A stretch of 64,000 nt of DNA from Blastocatellia bacterium UBA7656. Its GTDB lineage: Bacteria; Acidobacteriota; Blastocatellia; UBA7656. The translations under genes were made by a program, and so were the position numbers. Positions 42,335 to 52,014 of the stretch are shown piece after piece. The first letter of the stretch is position 1. Each line of letters begins with the position of its first letter. The notes beneath the pieces were generated by a model. That model worked only from the letters and a program-made list of their open reading frames with translations, was not told where the DNA came from and did no database searches. The stretch spans positions 71,755 through 135,754 of the forward strand of contig DLHY01000153.1 in NCBI GenBank assembly GCA_002483445.1. Direction: 5' to 3'.

Positions 42335-45300
42335 ATGAAATCACTAAACACCGGATCAACGGCGCGCGTGGGCATATTTCTGCTCATCGCCGGACTGATC
42401 TTTCCCAATCTGGCGCTGACGGCTATGGCTCAGGCCACAACAGGCGCGCTTCGCGGCGTGGTGTCTGATTCTTCGGGCGCAGTCGTAACCGATGCCAATG
42501 TGACCGCGCGCCATACAGCAACCGGTCTTGAAACCAGGACCAAAACGAATTCGGAAGGCATCTACAACTTCCCGCGACTCGCTCCGGGCAATTACCTGCT
42601 TGCAGTCGAAAAACAGGGATTCAAGCGGCAGGAGTTTCAGGAAGTGACCATACAGATAGGCCAGGATCTAACCATTGACGCTTCGCTTCAGGCCGGACAG
42701 GTCTCTGAAACGATCACCGTCACTGCGGCGGGCGAGCAACTGATTCAGAAGGAGCAGTCGCAGATTTCGAACACCTTCGAGAGCCGCAAGGTAGCCGAGC
42801 TTCCTTCCAACATCAGAGGGGGAGGCATCGACACTCTGGCGCTTCTGGCTCCGGGAGTCGTTCCCGGTTTCGGCAACGTCAACAACAATGGCACGACGCT
42901 CAGTGTCAACGGTCAGCGAGCGCGCTCGAATAATTTCACCGTCGACGGGCAGGATAACAACGACCTCACCATAGGCGGCCCGAACTTCTTCATCACCAAC
43001 AATGACGCGGTGGGAGAATTTCAGATCATAACGAACAACTTCTCCGCCGAGTATGGCCGCAATCAGGGCGCGATAGTCAACATCGTGACCAAAGCGGGAA
43101 CGAACGACTTCCACGGCACGCTCTCCTGGTCGCATCGCAACCGAAAGCTGTTCGATTCGATGACCAACATCGAGCGGCGCACGAACAACAATGGCAAGGG
43201 CGATCCCGATCCCTTCCTCAACAACGTCTACAGCGGAACCATAGGCGGCCCCATCAAGAGAGACCGGTTGTGGTTCTTCGGCAGCTATCAATACACCTCA
43301 TCGCGAAACACGGCGACTCTTCAAGCGACCAATCCGGCCATCGCTGCTGAAGAGTTGAGCCGACTCAAGGCCGATTTTCCGGGCAACGCGGTCATCGCCA
43401 CGCTTGCGGATTTCTCTTCGTTTGCCCTCAACGATTTCGGCTCCCTCTCGGAGCGAACCGATTTCCCGCGCAATGAGTTCGTCACCATCGGAGGGAAGAC
43501 TTATCGCGTCGCCTACCCGCGGCGCGAAGTCGCGCTTCCGGTCAATTTCCACGAGCTCAGCGCGCGAGCCGATTACCAGATCAACGACCGTCACAATATC
43601 TGGTATCGACACCTCTACCAGACGTCGGACAACAAGAATGCGCTGGTCGGGCTTAATGGTTTCACTGGAGATATTCCGACATCGGGCAGACTGGGAGGCG
43701 CGCAGTTCACCAGTCAACTGTCGAATTCGGCGGTCAACGAATTTCGCTTTCTCTTCAACCGACTGAGCGTCATATTCGGCGGCGGTTGTGAGGGGCTGAA
43801 GGGTTGCATACCGCATCCCGATAACATCGGCGATGGATTGACAAGTATCGCTTTCACCGGTTTCATCAGCAGCGGCGGCGCTTCCATTCAGGGCATCGGC
43901 GCGGCAAATACTCTGCCTCAGGGTCGCGAGGTCTCCATCTATCAGTTCGCCGACAATTTCTCGAAAACGCTCGGACGGCATCAACTGAAGATAGGGGCTG
44001 ACGTTCGCCGCCTCACCAACTCCGTGCCGTTCCTGCCGAGCGTCAACGGAACTTTCTCGATAGGCAGCGCGGCGCGCGTGCTTGACAATCGCCCTGCGAC
44101 CGTCACTCTGGCAGCCGGACAGGTCAGGATCGATTACAACGAAACTGATCAGTTCTATTACTTCCAGGATGACTGGAAGATGCTGGACAATCTGACTCTC
44201 AACATCGGCGTGCGCTACGAGTATACCGGGCAGCCCATCAACACGCTGCACGATCTGTCGCTTGAGCGCGAGTCGAATCCTCAAACCGCGCTCTGGCGTC
44301 AGAACCTGCCCGTCGAGGCGCGAACCTTTCCCAAAATCCCCGCCGACAAGAATAACTGGGCTCCTCGCGTGGGATTTGCGTGGCGTCCTTCGTTTGGGGG
44401 CGGGCTGGGCAAGTGGCTCGTGGGCGAGCAGGATCAAACGGTCATTCGCGGCGGCTATTCGATAGCCTACGATCCGAGCGTTCACAACATCCTGCTCAAC
44501 GTCTCGACCTCTTCGCCTCTGGTGTTTTTGAACACGGTGGTCAACCCGACGGCGGGGGCGGTCACTTTCCCGCTTCCAGCCAGCCCGACCGGGTCATCGG
44601 TTCAGGAATTCGCCCGCGCCAATAACCTGATCCGCGTGAACACCTTCGATCCCAGGTTCCTCAATCAGACCAGCGTAGCAGGAGATTTCCATTCGCCTTA
44701 CGCGCAGCAGTGGTCGCTTGGAGTCCAGCGCGAGATCGCCCGCAACAATGTCGTGGAAGTCCGCTATGTCGGAACCCGTTCGATAGGTCTTTTCCAGACC
44801 CTCAATGGCAATCCGCGAATTGATCGTCTGGTGAACGGTTTTACGGCCAGCGTTCCGGGGCTGGGCAACGTCACATTCCCCGGATTCCCGAACCTCGTGC
44901 CGCGAGGCGTAACTCCGCTCGTCTGCACTGATGACCCGACGACGCCCGACAACGAAGCGGCCTGCAATGGAAGAGTGAAACGCGCGGGCATCATACGCGC
45001 TCGGCACAACACGGCGGTCTCGTCCTATCACGGATTGCAGACTCAGTATCAGGGCCGCCTCTTCGATCAACTCAACCTGGGAACGTCCTACACCTGGTCG
45101 AAGGCGCTCGACAACGCCAGCGAGATATTCTCGTTCTTCGAGACCACCTCGCCCCAGCATCCGTTCAACGTGGGCGACGCCGAGCGCAGCTATTCGGGCT
45201 TCGATCGCCGTCACGCCCTCTCGATGAACTTCATCTGGGATGTGCCTGCCTTCAAGGATCAGAAAGGGATACTGGGCAGGTCGCTCGGCGGATGGCAGAT

Positions 45301-45928
45301 CAACGGGACGTATTTTCTGGCCAACGGGCAGCGGTTCACTCCGTCGCAGTTGACGACGCGCTTCTTTCTGGGCGCGCGCAGCTACGAGGATCAGCCATAC
45401 TCGGCGGCGTTTCTCGGCGCGTGGGATGTGTCGCGTCCCTTCTACGGAAACGCGAATGCTCCGCGCACTTCGGTCGGCATAAGCCAGATCGATGCGGCTC
45501 TGATGTTCGGCATCGCGGTGACAGACCGCAACGGATTTCTGGATTTCGTCGCATTGAATCGCGGCGAGATCAAGCCTGTAGGCAGAGACGGCGTCCGTTA
45601 CATACTCAACGGGCCGGGGTCGGCGATGATCTTAGGCTCGCCGTTCGGCGACGTGCCGCGCGGAGTCGAGACCGGGCCGCGTCTGAACAACCTCAACCTC
45701 GGCCTTGCCAAAAACACCAGCATAACCGAGAGCCTCCGCCTTCAGTTCCGGGTCGATATGTTCAACGCGCTCAACCACCCGAATCCGGGCGTGGGATTCA
45801 TAGTCAATAATGTCACGCCGAATGTTTATATTGAAGGCGCGACCGCCACAGGCGTCGGTTTCAACGACCGAACAGAAATGGCGTTCGCAAGAAGGGCCAT
45901 GCAGTTTAGCTTGAAGCTGACCTTCTAG
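42335..45928 (+). CDS. TonB-dependent outer-membrane receptor with carboxypeptidase-regulatory domain (Oar-like)
   Basis: The 1197-residue protein has a signal peptide (about residues 1-33), an N-terminal carboxypeptidase-regulatory-like beta domain (GALRGVVSDSSGAVVTDANVTARHT region to about 115), a plug domain with GTTLSVNGQRARSNNFTVDG and EYGRNQGAIVNIVTK, and a long beta barrel ending in a terminal Phe (SLKLTF), as needed for outer-membrane insertion. This is the Oar-like class common in Acidobacteriota. Substrates are probably oligosaccharides or peptides, but cannot be assigned. AGGAGG lies upstream of the ATG. The divergent CadC-like gene may regulate it. Confidence 0.93.
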   Translation: MKSLNTGSTARVGIFLLIAGLIFPNLALTAMAQATTGALRGVVSDSSGAVVTDANVTARHTATGLETRTKTNSEGIYNFPRLAPGNYLLAVEKQGFKRQEFQEVTIQIGQDLTIDASLQAGQVSETITVTAAGEQLIQKEQSQISNTFESRKVAELPSNIRGGGIDTLALLAPGVVPGFGNVNNNGTTLSVNGQRARSNNFTVDGQDNNDLTIGGPNFFITNNDAVGEFQIITNNFSAEYGRNQGAIVNIVTKAGTNDFHGTLSWSHRNRKLFDSMTNIERRTNNNGKGDPDPFLNNVYSGTIGGPIKRDRLWFFGSYQYTSSRNTATLQATNPAIAAEELSRLKADFPGNAVIATLADFSSFALNDFGSLSERTDFPRNEFVTIGGKTYRVAYPRREVALPVNFHELSARADYQINDRHNIWYRHLYQTSDNKNALVGLNGFTGDIPTSGRLGGAQFTSQLSNSAVNEFRFLFNRLSVIFGGGCEGLKGCIPHPDNIGDGLTSIAFTGFISSGGASIQGIGAANTLPQGREVSIYQFADNFSKTLGRHQLKIGADVRRLTNSVPFLPSVNGTFSIGSAARVLDNRPATVTLAAGQVRIDYNETDQFYYFQDDWKMLDNLTLNIGVRYEYTGQPINTLHDLSLERESNPQTALWRQNLPVEARTFPKIPADKNNWAPRVGFAWRPSFGGGLGKWLVGEQDQTVIRGGYSIAYDPSVHNILLNVSTSSPLVFLNTVVNPTAGAVTFPLPASPTGSSVQEFARANNLIRVNTFDPRFLNQTSVAGDFHSPYAQQWSLGVQREIARNNVVEVRYVGTRSIGLFQTLNGNPRIDRLVNGFTASVPGLGNVTFPGFPNLVPRGVTPLVCTDDPTTPDNEAACNGRVKRAGIIRARHNTAVSSYHGLQTQYQGRLFDQLNLGTSYTWSKALDNASEIFSFFETTSPQHPFNVGDAERSYSGFDRRHALSMNFIWDVPAFKDQKGILGRSLGGWQINGTYFLANGQRFTPSQLTTRFFLGARSYEDQPYSAAFLGAWDVSRPFYGNANAPRTSVGISQIDAALMFGIAVTDRNGFLDFVALNRGEIKPVGRDGVRYILNGPGSAMILGSPFGDVPRGVETGPRLNNLNLGLAKNTSITESLRLQFRVDMFNALNHPNPGVGFIVNNVTPNVYIEGATATGVGFNDRTEMAFARRAMQFSLKLTF

Positions 45929-45957
45929 CCGGTCGCAAGATCGCCATCAATACAACT

Positions 45958-45980
45958 GCGGGAGGGATTATCCCTCCCGC
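45958..45980 (+). terminator. Perfect 10-bp hairpin after the TonB receptor gene
   Basis: GCGGGAGGGA-TTA-TCCCTCCCGC forms a perfect stem of ten base pairs with a 3-nt loop, 30 nt after the stop codon. No U-run follows, so it may protect the 3' end or pause the polymerase instead of acting as a classic intrinsic terminator. Confidence 0.65.
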
Positions 45981-46072
45981 GCTCTCACCCTTGTGGAGAC
46001 GCCAGAGCAATCTATCCGCTGTGACTTGATCACTCCGGGTCTCCCTTCAACAGCCTTAACAAGGAGGATTCA

Positions 46073-46570
46073 ATGAGAAGGACACTATTGATCGTGCTTG
46101 CTTTGTTGCTTCTGGTCATACCCTCGATCACCGCCAGTTCCAAAGGCTCCGGCGATGAGACGGTGCTGAAGTTCACAAGAATGGTAGCAGTGGACGGCCC
46201 GTATGTAGGGCCAACAAATCCTATTCGGGGTGTGCCGGGCGGCAATGCGCCCTGGGCTATCTCGGAGGGCAAAGTGACGCTTAGCTCAAGCGGAAAACTA
46301 CAAGTGAAGGTTCGAGGGCTGATACTTCCCGGCCCGCCTTTTAACGGAACCAACCCTCTCCCGGACTTCCGCGCAATGGTCATGTGCAATTGCATAGACG
46401 GATCGGGGAACCCTTCGGTCGTCAGCATCAGCACGGGACTGTATCCGGCGACTACTACGGGCAATTCGGATATCGAGGAGACGCTCTCGCTGCCGAGTCC
46501 CTGTATCGATCCTGTCGTCTTCGTGATGCATCCTGCTGCAGGAAGATGGTTCGCGGTGACGGGCTTCTGA
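46073..46570 (+). CDS. Small exported protein of unknown function
   Basis: A clear signal peptide (MRRTLLIVLALLLLVIPSITAS) precedes a mature chain of about 143 residues rich in Gly and Pro. It contains FTRMVAVDGPYVG, ISEGKVTLSSSGKLQVKVRGLIL and a C-terminal VFVMHPAAGRWFAVTGF block, plus a Cys pair CNC and a later Cys that could form a disulphide. It looks like a small beta sandwich; no enzymatic motif was seen and no named family is claimed. AAGGAGG before the ATG supports the start, and an intrinsic terminator follows, so it is probably a single-gene unit. Confidence 0.78.
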   Translation: MRRTLLIVLALLLLVIPSITASSKGSGDETVLKFTRMVAVDGPYVGPTNPIRGVPGGNAPWAISEGKVTLSSSGKLQVKVRGLILPGPPFNGTNPLPDFRAMVMCNCIDGSGNPSVVSISTGLYPATTTGNSDIEETLSLPSPCIDPVVFVMHPAAGRWFAVTGF

Positions 46571-46656
46571 TCGCGCGCCGAAAAAGACACAAGCTGATCG
46601 GTGATGAGCGACCAGCGATCAGCCAGACATCTCACCTTGCGTAGTCCTTACACTCG

Positions 46657-46688
46657 AAGGGAGAGGCTCGTGCCTTTCCCTTTTTTTT
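46657..46688 (+). terminator. Intrinsic terminator
   Basis: AAGGGAGAGGC-TCGT-GCCTTTCCCTT gives an 11-bp stem with one G-U pair and a 4-nt loop, directly followed by a run of eight T. It ends the transcript of the small exported protein and lies against the stop codon of the convergent fabI gene. Confidence 0.9.
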
Positions 46689-47455
46689 CACATGCCCATG
46701 ATGTTGTAGCCGCTGTCGACGTGGAGTATCTCGCCCGTCACCCCTCGCGAAAGGTCAGAGAGAAGAAACAGCGCGGCGTCAGCCACCTGATCCTGATCGA
46801 CGTTGCGACGAAGAGGCGCGTGATTGCGCATGTGTTCAAGTATCTTGATGAACCCGCCTATGCCTGCCGACGCAAGCGTGCGAATCGGCCCCGCCGATAT
46901 CGCGTTGACTCTTATCCCAAGCGGGCCGAGGTCATGCGCCAGATAGCGCACGCTCATGTCGAGCGCGGCTTTCGCCACGCCCATCACGTTGTAGTGCGGG
47001 ATGACTCGCTCCCCGCCGAGATAGGTCAGCGTCAGTATGCTGCCCGCGCGGCCTTCCATAAGAGGGGCGGCTCGTCGCGCAATGGCGGCCAGCGAGTAGG
47101 CGCTGATGTCCTGAGCTATGCGAAAGCCCTCGCGCGATGTGTTCATGTATTCGCCTTCTAGTTCTTCCTTGAGAGCGAAGGCTATGCCGTGAACGACGAA
47201 ATCGAGATGCCCCATTCCTTCCTTTGCGCGGGCGAAGACCGCTTCGATCTCTTCGTCCTTTGTCACATCGCAGGGAAGCACGAGCGGGTCTTTGAGCGAC
47301 GCGGCAAGCTCGCGGGCATTTTCTTCCAATCGTTCGCCCTGATAAGTGAGAGCTATTCGCGCGCCTTCTTCATCGGCGCGTCGGGCTATGGCCCAGGCGA
47401 GGCTGCGCTTGTTGGCGACTCCGAAAATTATTCCTGTCTTTCCTTCCAAAAGCAT
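46688..47455 (-). CDS. fabI: Enoyl-[acyl-carrier-protein] reductase (NADH), FabI type
   Basis: The short-chain dehydrogenase signature of FabI is complete: GVANKRSLAWAIAR (nucleotide binding), LPCDVTKDEEIEAVF, HGIAFA, and the catalytic Tyr-x6-Lys in HYNVMGVAKAALD, followed by RVNAISAGPIRTLASAGI. It carries out the last reduction of each fatty acid elongation round, using NADH, and is the target of triclosan-type inhibitors. The start at 47455 (MLLEGKTGIIFG) fits the family; the frame continues upstream only through a heptamer array whose translation (Thr-Lys-Asp rich) is spurious. It stands alone, without other fab genes. Confidence 0.95.
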   Translation of the reverse strand: MLLEGKTGIIFGVANKRSLAWAIARRADEEGARIALTYQGERLEENARELAASLKDPLVLPCDVTKDEEIEAVFARAKEGMGHLDFVVHGIAFALKEELEGEYMNTSREGFRIAQDISAYSLAAIARRAAPLMEGRAGSILTLTYLGGERVIPHYNVMGVAKAALDMSVRYLAHDLGPLGIRVNAISAGPIRTLASAGIGGFIKILEHMRNHAPLRRNVDQDQVADAALFLLSDLSRGVTGEILHVDSGYNIMGM

Positions 47456-47466
47456 GATCTCTTCGT

Positions 47467-47540
47467 CCTTTGTCCTTTGTCCCTTGTCCTTTGTCATTTG
47501 TCATTGGCAAAGGACAAATGACAAGGGACAAGGGACAAAT
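47467..47540. repeat. TTTGTCC/TTTGTCA heptamer hairpin
   Basis: CCTTTGTCCTTTGTCCCTTG continuing to TCATTTGTCATTGG (47467-47507) faces its inverse CAAAGGACAAATGACAAGGG and ACAAGGGACAAAT (47508-47540) with almost no loop, forming a long stem. It lies between the M28 peptidase gene's end and the fabI start and is made of 7-nt units. Confidence 0.85.
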
Positions 47541-47542
47541 AT

Positions 47543-49342
47543 TCATTGCCTTTTTTCAGGCGTGATCTTCAAGGTTGTCTCTTTTCCGTCGCGGCGAATG
47601 ACGACATCGATCTCTTCCCCGGCGCGAAGCTCTCCGAGCGCGTAGGTGTAATCGTAGACGTTTTTGATCGGGAGATTGCCGATTCGGATTATCACATCGC
47701 CCGCTCGCAGTCCCGCTTTTTCAGCAGGCGAACCTGCGCGCACGCCGTCGAGCTTCAATCCGTCATTCGAATCCCCGTAGCTCGGCACCGTTCCGAGATA
47801 AACCCGAAAGCCGCGCCCCGCGGGCCTCGATTCCGTCTTCACTTTCGTGAAGGCTATGCGCTGAGGCTCGTTCGCTATCGACAAGGCGATGTCGCGGACG
47901 AGCGCGGCTATGCGAGTCGCGCCCGCAGAGTTGACCTTTTCAGACGTGTCCGATGGCTTGTGATAATCGTCGTGCGTGCCGGTGAAGAAGAACAAAACCG
48001 GCACGTCGCGCAGATAAAAAGATTGATGATCGCTTGGCCCTAAGCCGTCCTGATTGAAACTCATCCTGAAACGATTGCCGTTAGCAGTCGCGTTGAGTCG
48101 TTCGAGCAACGGCTGCCAAGCAGGCGAAGTGCCTACGCCTCCGATGGTGAGCGCGTCGTTTCGCAATCTTCCGACCATATCCATGTTGAGCATCGCGACG
48201 GTCGAGGCTAGAGGCACGACCGGATTTTTCGTGTAGGCAGCCGAGCCTAGCAATCCGAGTTCTTCGGCAGAAAAGGCTATGAAGACGATGCTTCGCCGGG
48301 GGCGAGCGACGGCCATCACTCGCGCAAGTTCGAGAAGAGCCGATGTGCCTGATGCGTTGTCGTCTGCGCCGTGATGAATCGCGCCTACGGGTCGGGCCGC
48401 AAGCGATTCCGGCCCGCCCAATCCCAAGTGATCATAGTGCGCGCCGATGATGATGTATTCTGAAGCCATCTGCGGATCGCTGCCGCGAAGTATGCCGACG
48501 ACATTCGAAGCCTTGCCTTCGACTTTCACAACGTCGGTTTTGAATTCGACTGTCGACGTGAGCGACCACGACGACGAGTTTTCTTTCGCGCGCTTTTCCG
48601 CGTCTGAGACAGAAGATTTTTCTGAAGCGAGAAGCGAATCAGCGGCCTTGCGGCTTAAAACGACAGCCGGGATGCTCGCGTCTAAAAAGTTCAAATCGTG
48701 GCCAAGTCGTGAAAGGCTATCATCGCGAAAATTTGTTTCAGTGCTGATGAAGATGACTCCGCGAGCGCCCTTCTCGCGGGCTTTGATGGTTTTCTTTTGA
48801 ACCTCAAGTCCGGGCTGCGTGTATTCGGCAAATCGAGAGTGCGGGTTGTCGCCGTCAGGGCTGCCGCGAAGAAGGAGAACGATTTTTCCTTTCACATCCG
48901 AGGCGTAGTTGTCGTATTGAAGTTCCGGCGCGCTGATGCCGTAGCCGACGAATACGACGCTGGCGGACGCGACGGTTGAAGAAGAAAATGCAAGCGGCAT
49001 GAAATCTTCTTCGACTTTCAGCAATCGCGATTGAGGCGTTTTCATCTGAAAGCGATTTTCTCTGCCGAGTCGCACGCTTGAGATGAACGGGAAGGGCTGA
49101 AGGAAGCTTGCTTTGGGTCGCAGTCCGACATCGCGAAACTGTTTTGCGATGTATTGAGCGGCCATCTCCGCTCCCTCGGTGCCTGCGCGTCGGCCCTGCA
49201 ATTTGTCCGACGCAAGATATGCGACGTGACTGGCGATGCGCTGGGGCGAGGGTTCGGATTTGGAAGATTGCAGCGACGCGCTTGAAGGATGGATGAGCAG
49301 CGCAGCGGCGAATAAAAAGAGAGTGATTTTTCTTTTCATCAA
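47543..49342 (-). CDS. Exported M28-family zinc aminopeptidase with PA and PDZ domains
   Basis: After a signal peptide (about residues 1-24) the order is an M28 N-terminal part, a protease-associated (PA) insert (about 120-270), the zinc-peptidase core and a C-terminal PDZ domain (about 500-595, with GLKLDGVRAGSPAEKAGLRAGDVIIRIGN). Zinc ligands are visible in IGAHYDHLG, HHGADDNASGT and FSAEELGLLGS, with NMDMVGR and PSDHQSFY supplying the rest. M28 enzymes remove N-terminal amino acids from peptides; the PDZ may bind C-termini of substrates. It is placed outside the cytoplasm. It is followed by the heptamer hairpin and fabI on the same strand. Confidence 0.92.
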   Translation of the reverse strand: MMKRKITLFLFAAALLIHPSSASLQSSKSEPSPQRIASHVAYLASDKLQGRRAGTEGAEMAAQYIAKQFRDVGLRPKASFLQPFPFISSVRLGRENRFQMKTPQSRLLKVEEDFMPLAFSSSTVASASVVFVGYGISAPELQYDNYASDVKGKIVLLLRGSPDGDNPHSRFAEYTQPGLEVQKKTIKAREKGARGVIFISTETNFRDDSLSRLGHDLNFLDASIPAVVLSRKAADSLLASEKSSVSDAEKRAKENSSSWSLTSTVEFKTDVVKVEGKASNVVGILRGSDPQMASEYIIIGAHYDHLGLGGPESLAARPVGAIHHGADDNASGTSALLELARVMAVARPRRSIVFIAFSAEELGLLGSAAYTKNPVVPLASTVAMLNMDMVGRLRNDALTIGGVGTSPAWQPLLERLNATANGNRFRMSFNQDGLGPSDHQSFYLRDVPVLFFFTGTHDDYHKPSDTSEKVNSAGATRIAALVRDIALSIANEPQRIAFTKVKTESRPAGRGFRVYLGTVPSYGDSNDGLKLDGVRAGSPAEKAGLRAGDVIIRIGNLPIKNVYDYTYALGELRAGEEIDVVIRRDGKETTLKITPEKRQ

Positions 49343-49424
49343 AAACTCCGGTTCGGGCAGATGATGGCGTTTCCTTTTAACTTGAGAAGCAAGCAGAGAT
49401 CATATCCATCCGCGCAAACGAGTG

Positions 49425-50726
49425 TCAATTCTGCGGCCTTTTGTTTGAGGCGAAGCGGTAGGCGAGATATATGACGAGTCCGGTCGCGGCGGCTATCGCC
49501 GAATCGCGCGCCTGCTGCCTTGTGCTGTTAGACAGCAGCCATCCGGCCAGTATAAGCGAGGCGATTGAAACCGCGACTCCGGCGGGCGCTTTGAACATAG
49601 CCTGAGGAGCGTCGCTCTTCTGGCGCAAAACGGGCAGCGCCGCACAGGTAGCCGAATAAGCCAGCAGCCGCGCTATCACGCTTATGGTCGCTGCGTAGAT
49701 GAACGTACCCGAAAGCGTGAGAGCCAGCATTACTCCTGATGTCGCCAGTATCGCAACGTGCGGAGTGCGAAATTTTTTGTGGGTCGAAGCGAGAGCTTGT
49801 GGAAGCTCGCCTCGTTCAGCCATCGCAAACGGCAATCGCGAGCCTGCAAGGATGATGACGATCAGATTGCCGATGATCGAGATGAGTGCGCCCACTGAAA
49901 TGATAGACGCGCCCGCTTTACCCATGAAGTTGCCGAAGGCATGGGCAAGAGGTGTCTTTGAAGTTGCAAGCTCAGGCAGCGTGCCTATGCAAACTATCTG
50001 GATCAGCATATAGATAACCGCAACTACTCCGATCGCGGTCAGGATAGCTCTGGGAAGATTGCGCCGCGGATCATCGACTTCACCGGCGGGAATCACTGCC
50101 ATTTCGAATCCGGTGAAAGCGTAAATCAGAACCAGCACCGATGAGGAGAATTTGTCGTAATCGGGCCGCGTCGCGAAGGAGAAGCTCTCAGCGTTGAGAA
50201 AGAAAAGGCCGACCGTGATGAACAGCATTATCGGGAGAAGCTTGCCGATGGTGAAGACATTGCTGGCTATCGCGGCGTCGCGCACGCCGACGATGTTGAC
50301 GAAGGTGAGCGCGACGACGACGACGATTATTATCACCGCCCGCCACACAGGCGTATTCGCCGCCGAAATGAAGAGGCTCAGATATTCGACAAACAGATTG
50401 CAGTTTGCGGCAAAGGCCGTCAGTCGAGCTATCCACATCAGCCAGCCGACTTCGAATCCGACGACCGGGCCGAACGCCTCGCGCGCATAAAGATACGGGC
50501 CGCCCGTGTCGCTCATACGGCTGCCCACTTCGGCGAAGCACAGAACTATCATCGAAACGACTAAGGCGCAGGCCGCGAAAGCTATGAGGCTGTACGCGCC
50601 TATGCGGCTGAAGACTTCAGACGGCAATCCGAATATGCCCGCGCCGATGATCCCGTTGATGGCGACGGCCACGAGATCCCAGCGGCGGATGCCGCGAACA
50701 AGTCCTTCGCCTCGCGTTTGATTCAT
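49425..50726 (-). CDS. APC-family amino acid permease
   Basis: The 433-residue protein has about twelve membrane helices and the family's first-helix motif AINGIIGAGIFGLP, which holds the unwound substrate-binding segment. The third-helix region GWLMWIARLTAFAANCNLF and the FTGFEMAVIPAGEVDDPRRNLPRAI block (helix 6 and the following loop) are typical. It should exchange or import an amino acid with protons or another amino acid; the particular substrate cannot be read. It is a likely single-gene unit, divergent from the sigma-factor gene. Confidence 0.9.
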   Translation of the reverse strand: MNQTRGEGLVRGIRRWDLVAVAINGIIGAGIFGLPSEVFSRIGAYSLIAFAACALVVSMIVLCFAEVGSRMSDTGGPYLYAREAFGPVVGFEVGWLMWIARLTAFAANCNLFVEYLSLFISAANTPVWRAVIIIVVVVALTFVNIVGVRDAAIASNVFTIGKLLPIMLFITVGLFFLNAESFSFATRPDYDKFSSSVLVLIYAFTGFEMAVIPAGEVDDPRRNLPRAILTAIGVVAVIYMLIQIVCIGTLPELATSKTPLAHAFGNFMGKAGASIISVGALISIIGNLIVIILAGSRLPFAMAERGELPQALASTHKKFRTPHVAILATSGVMLALTLSGTFIYAATISVIARLLAYSATCAALPVLRQKSDAPQAMFKAPAGVAVSIASLILAGWLLSNSTRQQARDSAIAAATGLVIYLAYRFASNKRPQN

Positions 50727-50942
50727 TCGCTAAATCCTGTGGGGCTTGATTGTGGCTTAAAACAAACGGGGTTGCAACCTGACAGGCCGGATGGTTTCCG
50801 CATGACGGGAACGGAATCCGTTGGTAATAACAACTTCATTTGACTCACACTCGCCTCTTTTGATATTCTCGTCCGGCCTTGGTGGTCAGGAAAAAGATAT
50901 GCCGAATTTTTGCAGGTTATAACCCGCCATTTCTCCCTTGAC

Positions 50943-51863
50943 ATGGCTTCAGCCAACACTCCGACCATCTGTCAGGGCTGTGAGGTAACGGTCTTGAAGC
51001 AGGAAGCCGATCCTTTTCCGCCGGAAGAAATAATGACCGTCGTCGAGCGCGCCAAAGAAGGCGACGTTGATGCTTTCTGGCGACTCGTCGAGCCTTTCCA
51101 GCAGTGCCTCTATGTTACCGCTTATTCTATGTTGAGAAATGCGGGCGATGCTGAAGAAGTCGTGCAGGAAACGATGTTGAAGGCTCTCAAGCACCTCGAT
51201 CAACTCAAAGACGGACATCGCTTCAGAGGCTGGCTCATGACAATCGCCACTAACGAAGCGCGCATGATCATGCGGAAGGGGATGAAAGAGGTTTCCTTCG
51301 AAGACGACGCGGAGTGGGATCCAAAGATATTCTCTCTGCGCGACTATGCCGATTGGAAAGACGTTCCCTCGGACGCTCTGGAGCGAAAAGAGGTATGGGA
51401 GGCTGTTCATCGCGCCATGCAGTCTCTAAGCCCCGCCTGCCGGGAGGTCTTCGTATTGCGCGATGTCCAGCATTTCACCGTGCCGGAGGTGGCCGACATA
51501 CTCGCGATAAACGAAGACAAAGTCAGCGTCAGGCTCCATCGGGCCAGACTTCAAATGCGCGATCTCCTCGCTCCTCTTTTCCGCGAGCCGCTTTCGCCGT
51601 GGATTCCGATGAAGATGATGGCTGATATGTCAGCGATCATGATTCACAGGTTAGTGAGTTGCAAAAAGGTTCTCAGAGAAATCTCCAGCTACATAGATGG
51701 AGAGGTGAATCCGGACTTGCGCGCACGGATCGAAGAGCATTTGAAATATTGTCGGCGATGCAAACTCGTCCTCAATACGACTCGCAAAATACTTTACCTC
51801 GTGGCCGATGACAAAGTTCTCATCCCGCCGTTTGCCATCAAGGGCAGACAAATTCCGCATTGA
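50943..51863 (+). CDS. ECF sigma factor with fused C-terminal zinc-finger (zf-HC2) anti-sigma-type domain
   Basis: Region 2 (DAFWRLVEPFQQCLYVTAYS, GDAEEVVQETMLKALKHL) and region 4 (LSPACREVFVLRDVQHFTVPEVADIL, VSVRLHRARLQMRDLL) are complete. After a linker the last 70 residues carry Cys-Lys-Lys-Val...EISSYIDGEV and HLKYCRRC, the H-x3-C-x2-C zinc site of anti-sigma factors. Having both on one chain suggests the protein holds itself in check until zinc or thiols are disturbed (inference). The ATG at 50943 is preferred; a TTG start at 50910 is also in frame. A separate small zf-HC2 protein follows about 200 bp downstream. Confidence 0.88.
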   Translation: MASANTPTICQGCEVTVLKQEADPFPPEEIMTVVERAKEGDVDAFWRLVEPFQQCLYVTAYSMLRNAGDAEEVVQETMLKALKHLDQLKDGHRFRGWLMTIATNEARMIMRKGMKEVSFEDDAEWDPKIFSLRDYADWKDVPSDALERKEVWEAVHRAMQSLSPACREVFVLRDVQHFTVPEVADILAINEDKVSVRLHRARLQMRDLLAPLFREPLSPWIPMKMMADMSAIMIHRLVSCKKVLREISSYIDGEVNPDLRARIEEHLKYCRRCKLVLNTTRKILYLVADDKVLIPPFAIKGRQIPH

Positions 51864-52014
51864 GTCGAACGCGCCCGCGCAGCCTCGCATCCGAGGCGCT
51901 TTCTTTTATAATTCGCCTGAGCCGCAGGATACTTATCGAAGATCGGAATAAATGACTCGATGCCGGGGTTGATTCAATAAGTACGGTCGCTCCTGCTTCA
52001 GTCCCGATGTATGA

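Noticed and set aside
47455..47497. N-terminal extension of FabI (MTKDKGQRTKDEE)
   Set aside because: It is only the translation of the heptamer array; the conserved FabI start is at 47455.
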